Shown: positions 46,134 to 56,785, numbered from the stretch's first letter. The stretch: 64,000 nucleotides of DNA from Corynebacterium sanguinis (GCF_007641235.1 NZ_CP038157.1:1550001-1614000), one strand, 5' to 3'. The notes: generated by a model not told the origin, from the sequence alone. A program made the numbers and translations.

Positions 46134-48674
46134 TTACAGGGCCACGGAGTTGATCAGCCGTCGCGAGACGAGTAGAGCCGTGGGCAGGACCTCGAGCACG
46201 TCGGCGACGGGCACGGTGCCCTCGAACGTTCGGCCTGAGACGCGGTCGACCCAGCTGCCCTCCGGCAGGGTCACCGTGGTGTCGCCCCAACCGCCGCGAC
46301 GCTCAAGCAGCAGGGGGCGGCGCGTTGCCAGCGCGATGACGGACAGGCCCGCCGCGCCGCGCACATCGCCGTCGCCGCGCGCGAGGCCCACCAGGTGCGA
46401 TTCCGCCTCGCCGACACCGAAGACGGGCTGGTGCTCCCCGGCCAAGAACACATCCGGGTGCTCACGGCGCAGCATCAGCGCCTCGCGGACGACGGCCTGC
46501 TTCGCGCGGTCGATGATCTCCGGCAGGTGCGGGTACACCGCGGGCGAGACTGCGTCCCCGGCGCCCTCGGCGGGTTCCTCGCCGAACGCCAGGTACGCCG
46601 CCAGCGAGCGATCGGTGCCTGCCTTGAACTCGAGGTACTGCTCCAGCGTCTGGGCGCGCTGCGTGTAGTCGACGAAGCGGCGGTTGTCGGGGTCAACCAG
46701 CGAGAGGTCGAAGTACTCCTGACCCTGGTAGGTATCCGGGATACCGGGGCTGATGAGCTGCAGCATCTTGCGGCCCAGAGAGACCTGGATTGCGCCGCCG
46801 TGCAAGCGCGCGGCGAAGTCCGTGATCGCTGACGTCACCGGGCCGGAGAGCAGCGCGTCGATCCAGTCGGTGATGGCCTGCTCGAACGTTTCATCCTGAT
46901 CGAACCAGCTCGTCTTCACCCCGGCTTCGCGCACCGCCTTGATCGCGTAGTCGTGCAGGCGGGAACGCAGCGACTCCGTAATCTCCCCGTCGTGCGGCCA
47001 CACGCCGAGCAGGTTCTGGATGAGAAAGTGCGCGGTCGCGGCATCGGGCGCCGGGACGATCGCGTTGACCTGGCGCACCAGCTCGGCGAAATCGTTCGCA
47101 ACCTCCGTAATCTCAATGATCCGCGCGCGGGTGTCCTCCGTGCGCTTCGTGTCGTGCGTGGTCAGCGAGGTCATCGCAAGCGGCCACAGGTTGGCGCGCT
47201 CCTGCTGCAGCAGGTGGAACTCGGCCGCAGACACACCGAACCGGCCGGGAGCGCCACCGACCTCCTGCAGCGCCACAAGGCGGCTCGCGCGGTAGAACAG
47301 GGTGTCTTCCACGCCCTTGGCCATCACCGCGCCGCAGACCTGGGAAAAACGCGTCTTCGCCTCACTGTTAGCCAGCAGCGCGGCGGTGATCAGATCGAGC
47401 GCGTCGCGCCGGGAGGGGAAACGGCGCGCCATCTCGGCCACCACCGAGGAGGTGATGCGCGACAGGGAGATGTAGTCAGCGCGGTACACCGGAATCGCCG
47501 CGACGAGCTCGACCACGGTCGAGCGCAGGTCCTCCTCGGAGACGGTGGAGCCGGCCGTGGAGAAGTTGTCGCGGCGAATCGCGCGGGTGAGGCGCTGGAT
47601 CTCCGCGCCCAGCTCGGAGGACGCCACGTCGCGCTTGAGCTGGTGCTCGGCGGCGGAAATGGCCGCCTCGTCCCACGTCGAGCCCGACTGTTGCATCGCC
47701 AGCATGCTCAACGAGTCCTCCGCCTCGCGCGAGATGAACACCCCGTCGAACTCGCGCATCGCGTCGTAGCCGGTCGTGCCGTCGACGGCGAGGCGCGGGT
47801 CAAGCGGCTCGTTGACGCCGAGGATTTTCTCCACCACGAGCCAGCGGTCGTCGCCCATCAGCCCGCGCAGGCGGGTGAGGTAGTCAAACGGGTCCGCCAG
47901 GCCGTCCGGGTGATCCACGCGTACGCCGTCGATCAGGTCCTCGGCGATGAGCTGGCGCAGGATCCGGTGGGTTTGCTCGAACACCAGGGGGTCTTCCTGG
48001 CGGATCCCGGCGAGGCCGTTAACGGAGAAGAAGCGCCGGTAGGAGATCACCCCGTCGCGCCAGAACATCAGGCGGTAGTGCTGCTTGGAGTAGACGTCAA
48101 GGGGGTCGTCGTCAAGCGAGCTGTAGCTCTCGGGGTCCAGCGGAAAGTAATCGTCGTAGTACTCGAGCACGTCCTCGTCGATCTCGTCGAGGTGGACCAG
48201 CTCGAACTTGTCCTCGTCGCCCTCCGCGCCCAAAACGGGCAGGCCGAGCCGGCCGCCAGCGCCGTTGTCCTCGTGCCAGTCGATGTCGAAGTAGGACTCG
48301 TACTCCGAGCCCTGGCCCAGCTTCAACACGTCCCACCACCACTTGTTCAGCCGCGGCGTTTCCACGCCGAGGTGGTTGGGCACGATGTCGAGCACGATGC
48401 CCAGGCCCGCGTCGTGGGCAGCCGCGGCGAGCTCGCGCAGGCCCTCGATCCCGCCGAGTTCCGGGTTGACCACGGTGGGGTCCGTGACGTCGTAGTTGTG
48501 GTTGGACTCTTTGACCGCCGTGAAGATCGGGGAGAGGTACAGGTGCGAGACACCGAGCGAGCGCAGGTACGGGATCTGCTCCGCGGCCTCCGCGAACCCG
48601 TACCGCCGCCCCGTGGGGTCGGCGTGGGGGCCGCGCAGCTGGAGGCGGTAGGTGGATGTAATCGGGCGTCGCAT
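46134..48674 (-). CDS. treY: Maltooligosyltrehalose synthase TreY
   Basis: This GH13 enzyme of 846 residues turns the reducing end of maltodextrin into a trehalosyl unit. The N-terminus STYRLQL is the family landmark. The GH13 regions DIVPNHLG, GVRVDHPDGLADP (Asp nucleophile) and MAKGVEDTLFYR follow, with SLTTHDTKRTEDTRAR near residue 560. It works with TreZ, 2.5 kb away on the same strand. The ATG has CAGGAGCC just upstream. The synthetase-family gene follows after 20 bp. Confidence 0.95.
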   Translation of the reverse strand: MRRPITSTYRLQLRGPHADPTGRRYGFAEAAEQIPYLRSLGVSHLYLSPIFTAVKESNHNYDVTDPTVVNPELGGIEGLRELAAAAHDAGLGIVLDIVPNHLGVETPRLNKWWWDVLKLGQGSEYESYFDIDWHEDNGAGGRLGLPVLGAEGDEDKFELVHLDEIDEDVLEYYDDYFPLDPESYSSLDDDPLDVYSKQHYRLMFWRDGVISYRRFFSVNGLAGIRQEDPLVFEQTHRILRQLIAEDLIDGVRVDHPDGLADPFDYLTRLRGLMGDDRWLVVEKILGVNEPLDPRLAVDGTTGYDAMREFDGVFISREAEDSLSMLAMQQSGSTWDEAAISAAEHQLKRDVASSELGAEIQRLTRAIRRDNFSTAGSTVSEEDLRSTVVELVAAIPVYRADYISLSRITSSVVAEMARRFPSRRDALDLITAALLANSEAKTRFSQVCGAVMAKGVEDTLFYRASRLVALQEVGGAPGRFGVSAAEFHLLQQERANLWPLAMTSLTTHDTKRTEDTRARIIEITEVANDFAELVRQVNAIVPAPDAATAHFLIQNLLGVWPHDGEITESLRSRLHDYAIKAVREAGVKTSWFDQDETFEQAITDWIDALLSGPVTSAITDFAARLHGGAIQVSLGRKMLQLISPGIPDTYQGQEYFDLSLVDPDNRRFVDYTQRAQTLEQYLEFKAGTDRSLAAYLAFGEEPAEGAGDAVSPAVYPHLPEIIDRAKQAVVREALMLRREHPDVFLAGEHQPVFGVGEAESHLVGLARGDGDVRGAAGLSVIALATRRPLLLERRGGWGDTTVTLPEGSWVDRVSGRTFEGTVPVADVLEVLPTALLVSRRLINSVAL

Positions 48675-48745
48675 CAGGGCTCCTGAGAAATAGATCTTGT
48701 GTTGCTTTCCTACGTCGTACGTGCCCGTTCAAGCGTAATCTTTTT

Positions 48746-49354
48746 TCAGCACGCGGCAGGGTGGTCGCTGCGTTCCACGAGGGGAAAGCCCACGGAGTAG
48801 CGCATCACGCACGCCGAAGCGAAGCGCCGCGCGAACGAGCTGGGGAGCGCGTCAAAGACGAACAGTTCGCGGTAGTCGTGGGTGAGGTATGTCAGGCCGA
48901 AGCGCGGCCGTAACACTTGCGTGAAGTGCGAATCTAAGACGGTAAAGAGCTTTGGGTGGGTCAGCCACGTCGTGGGTATCATCCGGTCGTCGCGCAGTTG
49001 GAGCCCGCGCGGGACGTCAGCTCCAAAAGCTGCGGTGGCGTCCCTGACCCACAGCTCGACCTGCCCGTCGCTGACTGCCTCATTGATCACGCCGCGCGCT
49101 GCCGCGTTCCACGCCCCGGTGACGCTGCGGCCCATCGCGCCGATCCTCTGGTGGCTCGCTGGCCGGCCGGTGTGATCCGCCAATACGCACACCAACTCGG
49201 GCGAGAGCGTGATGTAGGCGGTGCTGGCGGAAAATTCACTGCTTGACCAGCAGACGGCATCCGGGTGCGCGCTGCGCCGCACGAGGCGGGGCGTCAGCGC
49301 GCATGGCACGGCGGCTGCGTAGGGGCTAAGAAGAGCGCTTATCGCGGCAGTCAT
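48746..49354 (-). CDS. Hypothetical protein
   Basis: This 202-residue protein has no signal peptide or membrane segment beyond a mildly hydrophobic N-terminus (AAISALLSPYAAAVPCAL). It contains AYITLSPELVCVLADHTGRPAS and RFGLTYLTHDYRELFVFDALPSSFARRF. I recognise no domain. It lies between treY and the exonuclease-BRCT gene on the same strand, 36 bp after the latter. Base composition resembles its neighbours, so there is no sign of recent transfer. Confidence 0.65.
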   Translation of the reverse strand: MTAAISALLSPYAAAVPCALTPRLVRRSAHPDAVCWSSSEFSASTAYITLSPELVCVLADHTGRPASHQRIGAMGRSVTGAWNAAARGVINEAVSDGQVELWVRDATAAFGADVPRGLQLRDDRMIPTTWLTHPKLFTVLDSHFTQVLRPRFGLTYLTHDYRELFVFDALPSSFARRFASACVMRYSVGFPLVERSDHPAAC

Positions 49355-49390
49355 ACTTTTCTTAGACTGCCGCGCAACGGGTTCGGTTCC

Positions 49391-50788
49391 CTAGAACGGT
49401 GGCTGTTCGTTGAGCCCGAGGGCGTCGAGTAGCTTCTCGGCCGACCAGATCTCAATGTCCTGGCCCTTGTCCATGAGCTCGCGGGCGCGCTTTTCCTTCG
49501 ACGTCATCGTCGCCCACTCGCCGGTGACCAAGATGGTGGTCTTCTTGGTCACGTTCTTGCCCACCTGACCGCCCTGGGCGGCGATGCCGGACCACAGTTG
49601 GCCCTTGTCAAAAGGCTCGAACTCGCCGGTGAGCGTGACGTTGTGGCCGTAGAGCGGGGAGTTGGGGTCGGCTTGGGGGTCGGGGTCCGGGATGGTGTCC
49701 GGGGTGGCCACGGACTGCCAAGGGGCGGGGCCGCGGCGCGGGGATTCTTCCTCCGGCGCGGACTCCTGGGCGGGTGCGGGCACCCGCGATTCGTGCTGGT
49801 TGCTGCCGCGCGGGGTCACGGCGGCGCCGTCTGTCGAGGAGGCCTGCAGCGCCCGGGCTGCGCCCGAGCGGTCGCGCAGCACGGGTGTGACGCGCTCGTC
49901 GCCAATCACGCCGAGGGTAAACCCGGTGGAGTGGACGAAGTTCATCAGGCTTCCCTCGTGGCCGGCGTCGCGGGCAAGGCCCACCATGATGCCCGCGCAC
50001 GCGGCGGCGTCCTCGCCGGCATCGTGGTGCTTGTCCAAACTGACCCCGAAGTGCTCCGCGAGGGTCGGCAGGCGGTGGTTTTCCACCTTCAGCTTCGCCG
50101 CGCGCGACTGCGCGAGCGTGCACGCGAACAGGATGTTCGGGATGTCGTGCCCCACGGCGCGGCAGGCGTCGCGCAGGGCCGTGGCGTCGAACTGCGCATT
50201 GTGCGCGACCACGGGCAGCTCGCCGACGAACTCGACCAGCTCGTCGATGCGCTGCGCCACCGGCGGGGCGTCGGCGACCGCCCCGGCGGAGATGCCGTGG
50301 ATGGCCACGTTGGAGGGTTCAAACTCGTCGAGGCCCGGCGGGGGAGTGCACAGCCAGGTCGCGCGCTCGGTTTCCTCGCCGTCGATGACTCGGACGAGGC
50401 CGATTTGGCAGATCGATCCCCACGCCGGATTGGCCGTCTCGACGTCGAAGCCGACGAAGTCGAACCCCGGGATCCGTGTACTAGCGGCCTCGCCGCGCGC
50501 TGCGGCGTCGATAAGCTCGCGCAACCGCGCGGGGGCCTGGGCGTCGCCGGGGAAGAAAGCCACATCGACCGTGCGCTGCGGCGTTTCAATGCCGCACGCG
50601 CCGCCGCGCCAGGCGTCACCGTCGGTGACGTGCAGGCGCGTGATCGTGGTGGCGTCGATACGCACGGGCTCGCTTGAGCCGCTTATCGACGCCTCCAGCG
50701 GCGACGGGCTGAGCACTAGCTCAGTGCCCTCCACCTTGAGCGTGACCCCGCGCGCCTTGAGCGCAGAATGTGAAGAAACCTCAGACAC
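49391..50788 (-). CDS. DEDDh 3'-5' exonuclease with C-terminal BRCT domain
   Basis: This 465-residue protein has an N-terminal region of about 100 residues of unclear fold. A DnaQ-like exonuclease domain follows, with FVGFDVETANPAW (Asp/Glu pair), VAHNAQFD and HHDAGEDAAACAGIM supplying the DEDDh acids and His. A Pro/Glu-rich linker leads to a C-terminal BRCT domain (NVTLTGEFEPF and GKNVTKKTTILVTGEW). It likely trims DNA ends in repair or replication. AAAGGAG precedes the GTG start. It contains two GTCGATAAG words in opposite orientation. Confidence 0.88.
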   Translation of the reverse strand: MSEVSSHSALKARGVTLKVEGTELVLSPSPLEASISGSSEPVRIDATTITRLHVTDGDAWRGGACGIETPQRTVDVAFFPGDAQAPARLRELIDAAARGEAASTRIPGFDFVGFDVETANPAWGSICQIGLVRVIDGEETERATWLCTPPPGLDEFEPSNVAIHGISAGAVADAPPVAQRIDELVEFVGELPVVAHNAQFDATALRDACRAVGHDIPNILFACTLAQSRAAKLKVENHRLPTLAEHFGVSLDKHHDAGEDAAACAGIMVGLARDAGHEGSLMNFVHSTGFTLGVIGDERVTPVLRDRSGAARALQASSTDGAAVTPRGSNQHESRVPAPAQESAPEEESPRRGPAPWQSVATPDTIPDPDPQADPNSPLYGHNVTLTGEFEPFDKGQLWSGIAAQGGQVGKNVTKKTTILVTGEWATMTSKEKRARELMDKGQDIEIWSAEKLLDALGLNEQPPF

Positions 50789-50809
50789 GTAACTCTCCTT
50801 TGCCGAGAT

Positions 50810-52993
<2,184 letters not shown>

Positions 52994-53001
52994 GGGAGCC
53001 A

Positions 53002-53007
53002 ATCGTA
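53002..53007 (-). promoter_or_regulatory. -10 box for leaderless glgX
   Basis: TACGAT on the minus strand ends 8 nt before the ATG at 52993, and there is no ribosome site. Confidence 0.45.
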
Positions 53008-53054
53008 TCGCAGGCGCGGACGTTGCTCGCGCGCTGCGGGTCGGCCCTGGCACG

Positions 53055-53666
53055 CTAGGGTTCGGTCGGCGGCGGTGAGCTCGCGTCGAGAAGGCCCGTG
53101 AGCAGCAGCGAAATCGCGGCCGCAACGTCCGTGGCGGCGGTCGCGGGTTCGGCGGCGCGCTCACCGGTCGCCTCCGCGAGCTGCTCCGCGGCCTGGTGGA
53201 CACTCGCTGCGCCGAGGGTCATGTACAACAGTCCGTCGGCCACCGAGTGCACATTGCTTATCGACGCCTCCCGCCGCGCGTCCGCTAACTCGCGCGCGAT
53301 GGCCTCGCGCATGATCCGGGTCAGCTCGTGTGCCACGGTGGACCCCGGTTGGCTCATCGCGGTGGTGACAACCTCCGCGCCGTCGCGGTGGCGAAGCAGG
53401 GTTTCGCGCAGTTTCGCGCACAGTGCCGCGGGGCTGGGGGCGGCGTGGGGTGGGGCGTCGATAAGCGGGGCGATGATGAGCGTGGCGATTCCCGCGATGA
53501 GTTCCTGCTTGTTGCTGATGTGCCAATACAGCGCGCCGGGGGCGACCCCGAGGGCGGAGGCGACGCGGCGCATGGTCACGTCCGCCAGGCCGTATTCGTC
53601 GAGGATGGCCAAGCCCTGGCGGCTGATCGACTCCCGAGACAACGGCGGATGCATGCTTGTCGACAT
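53055..53666 (-). CDS. TetR-family transcriptional regulator
   Basis: This 203-residue regulator has a TetR helix-turn-helix at about 10-55 (ISRQGLAILDEYGLADVTMRRVASALGVAPGALYWHISNKQELI, cited by its ends). A helical ligand domain follows, with a Thr/Pro-rich C-terminus. The open frame runs 339 bp further upstream, but that part covers the divergent promoter region and is not TetR-like. A perfect palindrome lies 20 bp before the ATG and may be its operator. Likely targets are itself and the divergent lipoprotein-membrane pair. It carries two GTCGATAAG words. Confidence 0.9.
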   Translation of the reverse strand: MSTSMHPPLSRESISRQGLAILDEYGLADVTMRRVASALGVAPGALYWHISNKQELIAGIATLIIAPLIDAPPHAAPSPAALCAKLRETLLRHRDGAEVVTTAMSQPGSTVAHELTRIMREAIARELADARREASISNVHSVADGLLYMTLGAASVHQAAEQLAEATGERAAEPATAATDVAAAISLLLTGLLDASSPPPTEP

Positions 53667-53685
53667 TACCCAGACGACCACGGCA

Positions 53686-53700
53686 CTGTGATTCTCACAG
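53686..53700. promoter_or_regulatory. Candidate TetR operator
   Basis: CTGTGA-ttc-TCACAG is a perfect 6-3-6 palindrome, 20 bp upstream of the tetR ATG and 124 bp upstream of the divergent lipoprotein gene. Odd-length palindromes of this size next to tetR genes are typical autoregulatory sites. Confidence 0.45.
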
Positions 53701-53760
53701 CAACTTCTCAAACATCTGTCACTGATGGCCCACAGCCCACTAAGCAATGCGTTGTTAGTA

Positions 53761-53787
53761 TTGACAAAGCCACAAAAGCGGTAAACG
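53761..53787 (+). promoter_or_regulatory. Possible promoter of the lipoprotein gene
   Basis: TTGACA at 53761-53766 is a consensus -35. A matching -10 is poor (TAAACG at 53782-53787, spacing 15). GAGGAGAG at 53808-53815 is the ribosome site. Confidence 0.35.
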
Positions 53788-53823
53788 GCCACACAATGCA
53801 TTTTTGCGAGGAGAGTTGTAGTA

Positions 53824-54522
53824 GTGATGTTTCCAACCGGTTCCCACAAGGTAGCCGCGACAACTGTCGCACTGGCCGCCGCCTCTATCTCACTCACCGC
53901 CTGCGGCTCCGATGAGGAGACCGCTGACGTAGCCTCCTCCACCTCGACGGTTACCTCCGCGACGACGACGCAGAGCACCGAGCCTTCCGGCACGACGGAG
54001 GCCACGGAGTCGAGCGCCGCTGAGTCGTCTGCCGCTCAGTCGGCGGCGAACGCCCCTGGTGCCAACCCCCAGGCCCCGGCGGCCGCTGGCGGGGGGCTGT
54101 CCAACCCGTTCCAAGACCCGAACTTCACGCCGCCGCCCCAGCAGCCGCTGCAGGGTGGCAGCCAGGCCTCCGACGCTGACAAGCAGGAGATGGAGCAGAC
54201 AATGCACGCGGCGCTCAACCCGCCGAGCCCGGAAAAGTGGACCCGCGTACTGATGGAAAATTCCTGCCGCAAGGTGACGGAGCCGGTGCAGGAGGAGATG
54301 AACCGCTCGGGCTACACCCTGGACCAGATTGAGCAGGCGGCGCGCCTGCAGGCCCAGGCCGGCCAGGCGGTTACGGTGCCGCAGAGCACGGTGTCGCTTA
54401 CCGACGCCAAGGTTGACGGCAACCGGGCGTCGGCCACCGCGACGGTGACCAACCAGAACGGCAGTGAAGAGCAGACCCTGATTTTCGAGCGCGAAGACGG
54501 GCGCTGGAAGCTCTGCAACTAA
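53824..54522 (+). CDS. Lipoprotein with low-complexity linker
   Basis: This 232-residue protein has a lipoprotein signal peptide ending in SLTAC (Cys at about 27). A Ser/Thr/Ala/Glu-rich linker of about 60 residues comes next, then a Pro-rich stretch. The C-terminal domain (about 120-232) has two Cys (ENSCRKV and the final WKLCN) that could form a disulphide, and an end FEREDGRWKLCN like that of NTF2-fold secreted proteins. Its function is unknown. GTG at 53824 or ATG at 53827 can start it. Its TAA overlaps the ATG of the next gene (TAATG). Confidence 0.78.
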   Translation: MMFPTGSHKVAATTVALAAASISLTACGSDEETADVASSTSTVTSATTTQSTEPSGTTEATESSAAESSAAQSAANAPGANPQAPAAAGGGLSNPFQDPNFTPPPQQPLQGGSQASDADKQEMEQTMHAALNPPSPEKWTRVLMENSCRKVTEPVQEEMNRSGYTLDQIEQAARLQAQAGQAVTVPQSTVSLTDAKVDGNRASATATVTNQNGSEEQTLIFEREDGRWKLCN

Positions 54523-55061
54523 TGAAGTTTTCCACCGGGGCCGGCGCTGCGGCGGCCCTCCTCATGCTCGCTCTGGGCCTGGGTTCCGTCGCCGGGGCCG
54601 TGTGGGGTCTTACCCGGCCGGGTTACGTGGGGACGTTGAGCGAAGGCTCCTACGTTGTCGACGAGGTCGCGAGCCCACCCAGCGTCGAGTTCGCCTCGCT
54701 CGGCGGGTTCGTTCTGGTCAGCGCTGTGCTGGGGCTGATCATCGCGATCTTCGCTTTCGCGCGCGGCCTCGTCGGGTTGCGCGCTCTATTGTGGGTGATT
54801 GTGTGCGCGGCCGCCGCGGCCTTCGCGGTGCATACCTTCGGCAGCTGGTCCGCGGCCTTTACCCACCCCTCGCCCCATGACGCCACGCTAGCCAACGGCG
54901 ATGGGTTCAGCGTCGTGCCCCCGCTAAACCCCGGCATGGGCTGGCTCGCTGGGCCGTTCGTCGCGGCGTTGATGTTCTACCTGCTCACGGCCGCCTCTGA
55001 GCTGCAGGCCGCCCAGCGCGACGTGCCGGCCGTTAGCCCTCAGCCCGCCCCGGCCAATTAA
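54522..55061 (+). CDS. Four-helix membrane protein, unknown
   Basis: This 179-residue protein has about four hydrophobic segments (residues 5-28, 55-78, 84-103 and 138-160). A periplasmic loop follows the first, and another, containing HTFGSWSAAFTHPSPHD, follows the third. No family is recognised. Translation is coupled to the upstream lipoprotein by a 1-base overlap, which suggests the two work together. The last 29 bp overlap the convergent YbjN-domain gene. Confidence 0.75.
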   Translation: MKFSTGAGAAAALLMLALGLGSVAGAVWGLTRPGYVGTLSEGSYVVDEVASPPSVEFASLGGFVLVSAVLGLIIAIFAFARGLVGLRALLWVIVCAAAAAFAVHTFGSWSAAFTHPSPHDATLANGDGFSVVPPLNPGMGWLAGPFVAALMFYLLTAASELQAAQRDVPAVSPQPAPAN

Positions 55062-56100
55062 CCGCCGACGCGCCCTTGACCTGGGTGCTGATCTGATCCA
55101 CCGCCCCGAGGATGGAGACGAACGACGAGATCAGATAGTTGTGCCGCTGTGCGGGGGACAAGCCCTGGGAGACGAGGCAGGTTGTTTCCACGTGTAGGTG
55201 CAGGTATCCGTCGAGGTCGAGCAGGTAGGCGCGCAGGCCCGCGGTTTGCTCGTTGAGGTCGTTGCAGATCAGCCACATGGCGAGGAACCCGTCCTCGCTG
55301 CGCTGGCCGGTGTCCCACATCGCGGTGATCCGGGCGTACTCGCCGGCATCGATGCAGACCGCGAACGCGATGGAGTTAACACCGGTGGTGATGAGGTCCT
55401 CGGCGGGGAAGTCGTAGGTGAAGTCGAGCATGTCCAACGTGTCCGTAAACGAATCCAAGTCAACGGGCTCAACAAACTCGTCGTCGACGTTGTCGTAAAC
55501 GTCGGGCACGTCGTGGATGTCCGAAAACTTTCGGTGTTCGCCGCGCGGAAGGTGGCGCTCGGAGGGGTGGCGGCCCAACAAAGCGTCGGTGTCTTGGGCG
55601 CGCGCCAGCGCCGGCGGCAGCGGCTGGTCGAACTCGATAGGCAAGAAGCGTTGGCGCAGCTGGGTGGAAAAGGCCGCGGCGTGCTCGAAGGCGTCGGCAA
55701 GCTCGGCCATGAGCTGCTCGTCCGTGAGCCCGCAGCGCGTGCGCACCCCAGCGCGCAGGCTGACGGCGAGGTCGCCGGAATCCATCAGCCGGTACGAGGC
55801 GGTCGGCCCGACTCTGTCGCGATTCCATTCGTTGATGAAGTCGGCCAGCTCCGCGGAGCGCTCGAATTCGGTGGGCACGCGTTCGGTGAAGTCGGCGACC
55901 AGCATCAGCGGCTTGTCGTAGGAGATCCACACCGTGCTCACGAACGCGTACGCAGGCACGACGGCGCGGTCCGGGCGGTCGGGATGGTACATCGGGCTCA
56001 GCCCGAGGCCGTCGAGGGCAGCGACGATGCGCTTAAGGGTGACCTCGGATGAGGAGGCGGACTCGTCGGGGTAGGGTAGCTGCGCGCTGTGCTTTCCCAC
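55033..56100 (-). CDS. YbjN-domain protein (two YbjN-like halves)
   Basis: This cytoplasmic protein of about 355 residues contains two YbjN-like segments. One is near residues 15-160 (VTLKRIVAALDGLGLSP to LRAGVRTRCGLTDEQL) and the other is near 205-345 (LDMLDFTYDFPAEDLITTG to LHVETTCLVSQGLSPAQ). The fold resembles type III secretion chaperones, and in actinobacteria its role is unknown. A GTG at 56100 is 5 nt after AGGGAGG. The GTG at 56106 overlaps that ribosome site, so it is less likely. It is divergent from hisD across the repeat array. Confidence 0.82.
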   Translation of the reverse strand: MGKHSAQLPYPDESASSSEVTLKRIVAALDGLGLSPMYHPDRPDRAVVPAYAFVSTVWISYDKPLMLVADFTERVPTEFERSAELADFINEWNRDRVGPTASYRLMDSGDLAVSLRAGVRTRCGLTDEQLMAELADAFEHAAAFSTQLRQRFLPIEFDQPLPPALARAQDTDALLGRHPSERHLPRGEHRKFSDIHDVPDVYDNVDDEFVEPVDLDSFTDTLDMLDFTYDFPAEDLITTGVNSIAFAVCIDAGEYARITAMWDTGQRSEDGFLAMWLICNDLNEQTAGLRAYLLDLDGYLHLHVETTCLVSQGLSPAQRHNYLISSFVSILGAVDQISTQVKGASAVNWPGRAEG

Positions 56101-56274
56101 GGCCACCTCCCTGTGGTGCTTGAAACCGGTACTCGTCGTCGTTGTTGCGCCTGCCGGTGGCGCTCACGGCATATAGGCGAGCTTAAGCGACTCGTAGCGG
56201 CGGTGAGTGAATCGGCCTTGTGGCGGGGTGTCTGGGTTTCTGTGGTTTTTGGTTGGTGGGCTCCGGTTCGGTGG

Positions 56275-56785
56275 GATGTCACGGTGAAGGGTCCTTCGGG
56301 GTGTAAAACTGCAGGTCGGTGATCCGCTTACGGGCTTGACTGTGACATTTCACGGTGTCAGATGTCACGGTGAACCGGGCAGCGGTGGCAAAATCCCAGG
56401 TCAAAAATCTGCCTACGGGCTTGACCGTGACGTTCCACGGTGTCAGATGTCACGGTGAACGGGTCGCTGGGTGCAAAACCCCAGGTCGGGTTTATTGGTG
56501 GGGGCTTGACCGTGACATCTCACAGCGTCAGATGTCACGGTGAAGCTAGCAGCGGGGGCGAAGCCCCAGGTCGGCAATCCGCCCAGGGGCCTGACCGTGA
56601 CATCCCACCGACCGAGATGTCACGGTCAACCGACAGCGCGCCGCAAAACCCCAGTTCGGCAACCCGCCCAGGCGCCCGACCGTGACATCCCACCGACCGA
56701 GATGTCACGGTCAACCGACAGCGCGCCGCAAAACCCCAGGTCGCTATCCCCGCCAGCTGCCCGACCGTGACATCCCACAAAACCG
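56275..56785. repeat. Six-unit 85-bp palindromic tandem array upstream of hisD
   Basis: Units begin with GATGTCACGG at 56275, 56361, 56446, 56531, 56616 and 56701; the spacing is 86 bp once and 85 bp four times. At each right-hand junction the end of one unit and the start of the next form the inverted repeat ACCGTGACATC - 11 nt - GATGTCACGGT. The middle of each unit has a CAAAACCCCAGGTCG-like block. Units 5 and 6 are nearly identical over their first 39 bp, while the left units have diverged. The rest of the 808-bp gap is two flanks. 56101-56274 shows only the ribosome site and upstream region of the minus gene, and 56786-56908 holds the hisD promoter. Confidence 0.93.

Noticed and set aside
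46953..48686. 577-codon open frame antisense to treY
   Set aside because: It is a compositional shadow; the TreY motifs on the minus strand are complete.
52994..53203. N-terminal extension of glgX
   Set aside because: The 70 extra residues are Arg/Ser/Pro-rich and overlap the end of tetR. The ATG at 52993 matches the family and has a -10 box at leaderless distance.
53667..54005. N-terminal extension of the TetR gene
   Set aside because: The extra 113 residues lie over the divergent promoter and the start of the lipoprotein gene and are not TetR-like.
56355..56685. Small open frames across the array (for example 56355-56543 and 56440-56685)
   Set aside because: The translations simply repeat the unit, have no ribosome site and exist in several frames, so they are shadows of the repeat.
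56275..56785. CRISPR-like regular repeats
   Set aside because: The unit is 85 bp and the stretches between palindromes are similar to each other rather than unique spacers. No cas gene is nearby.
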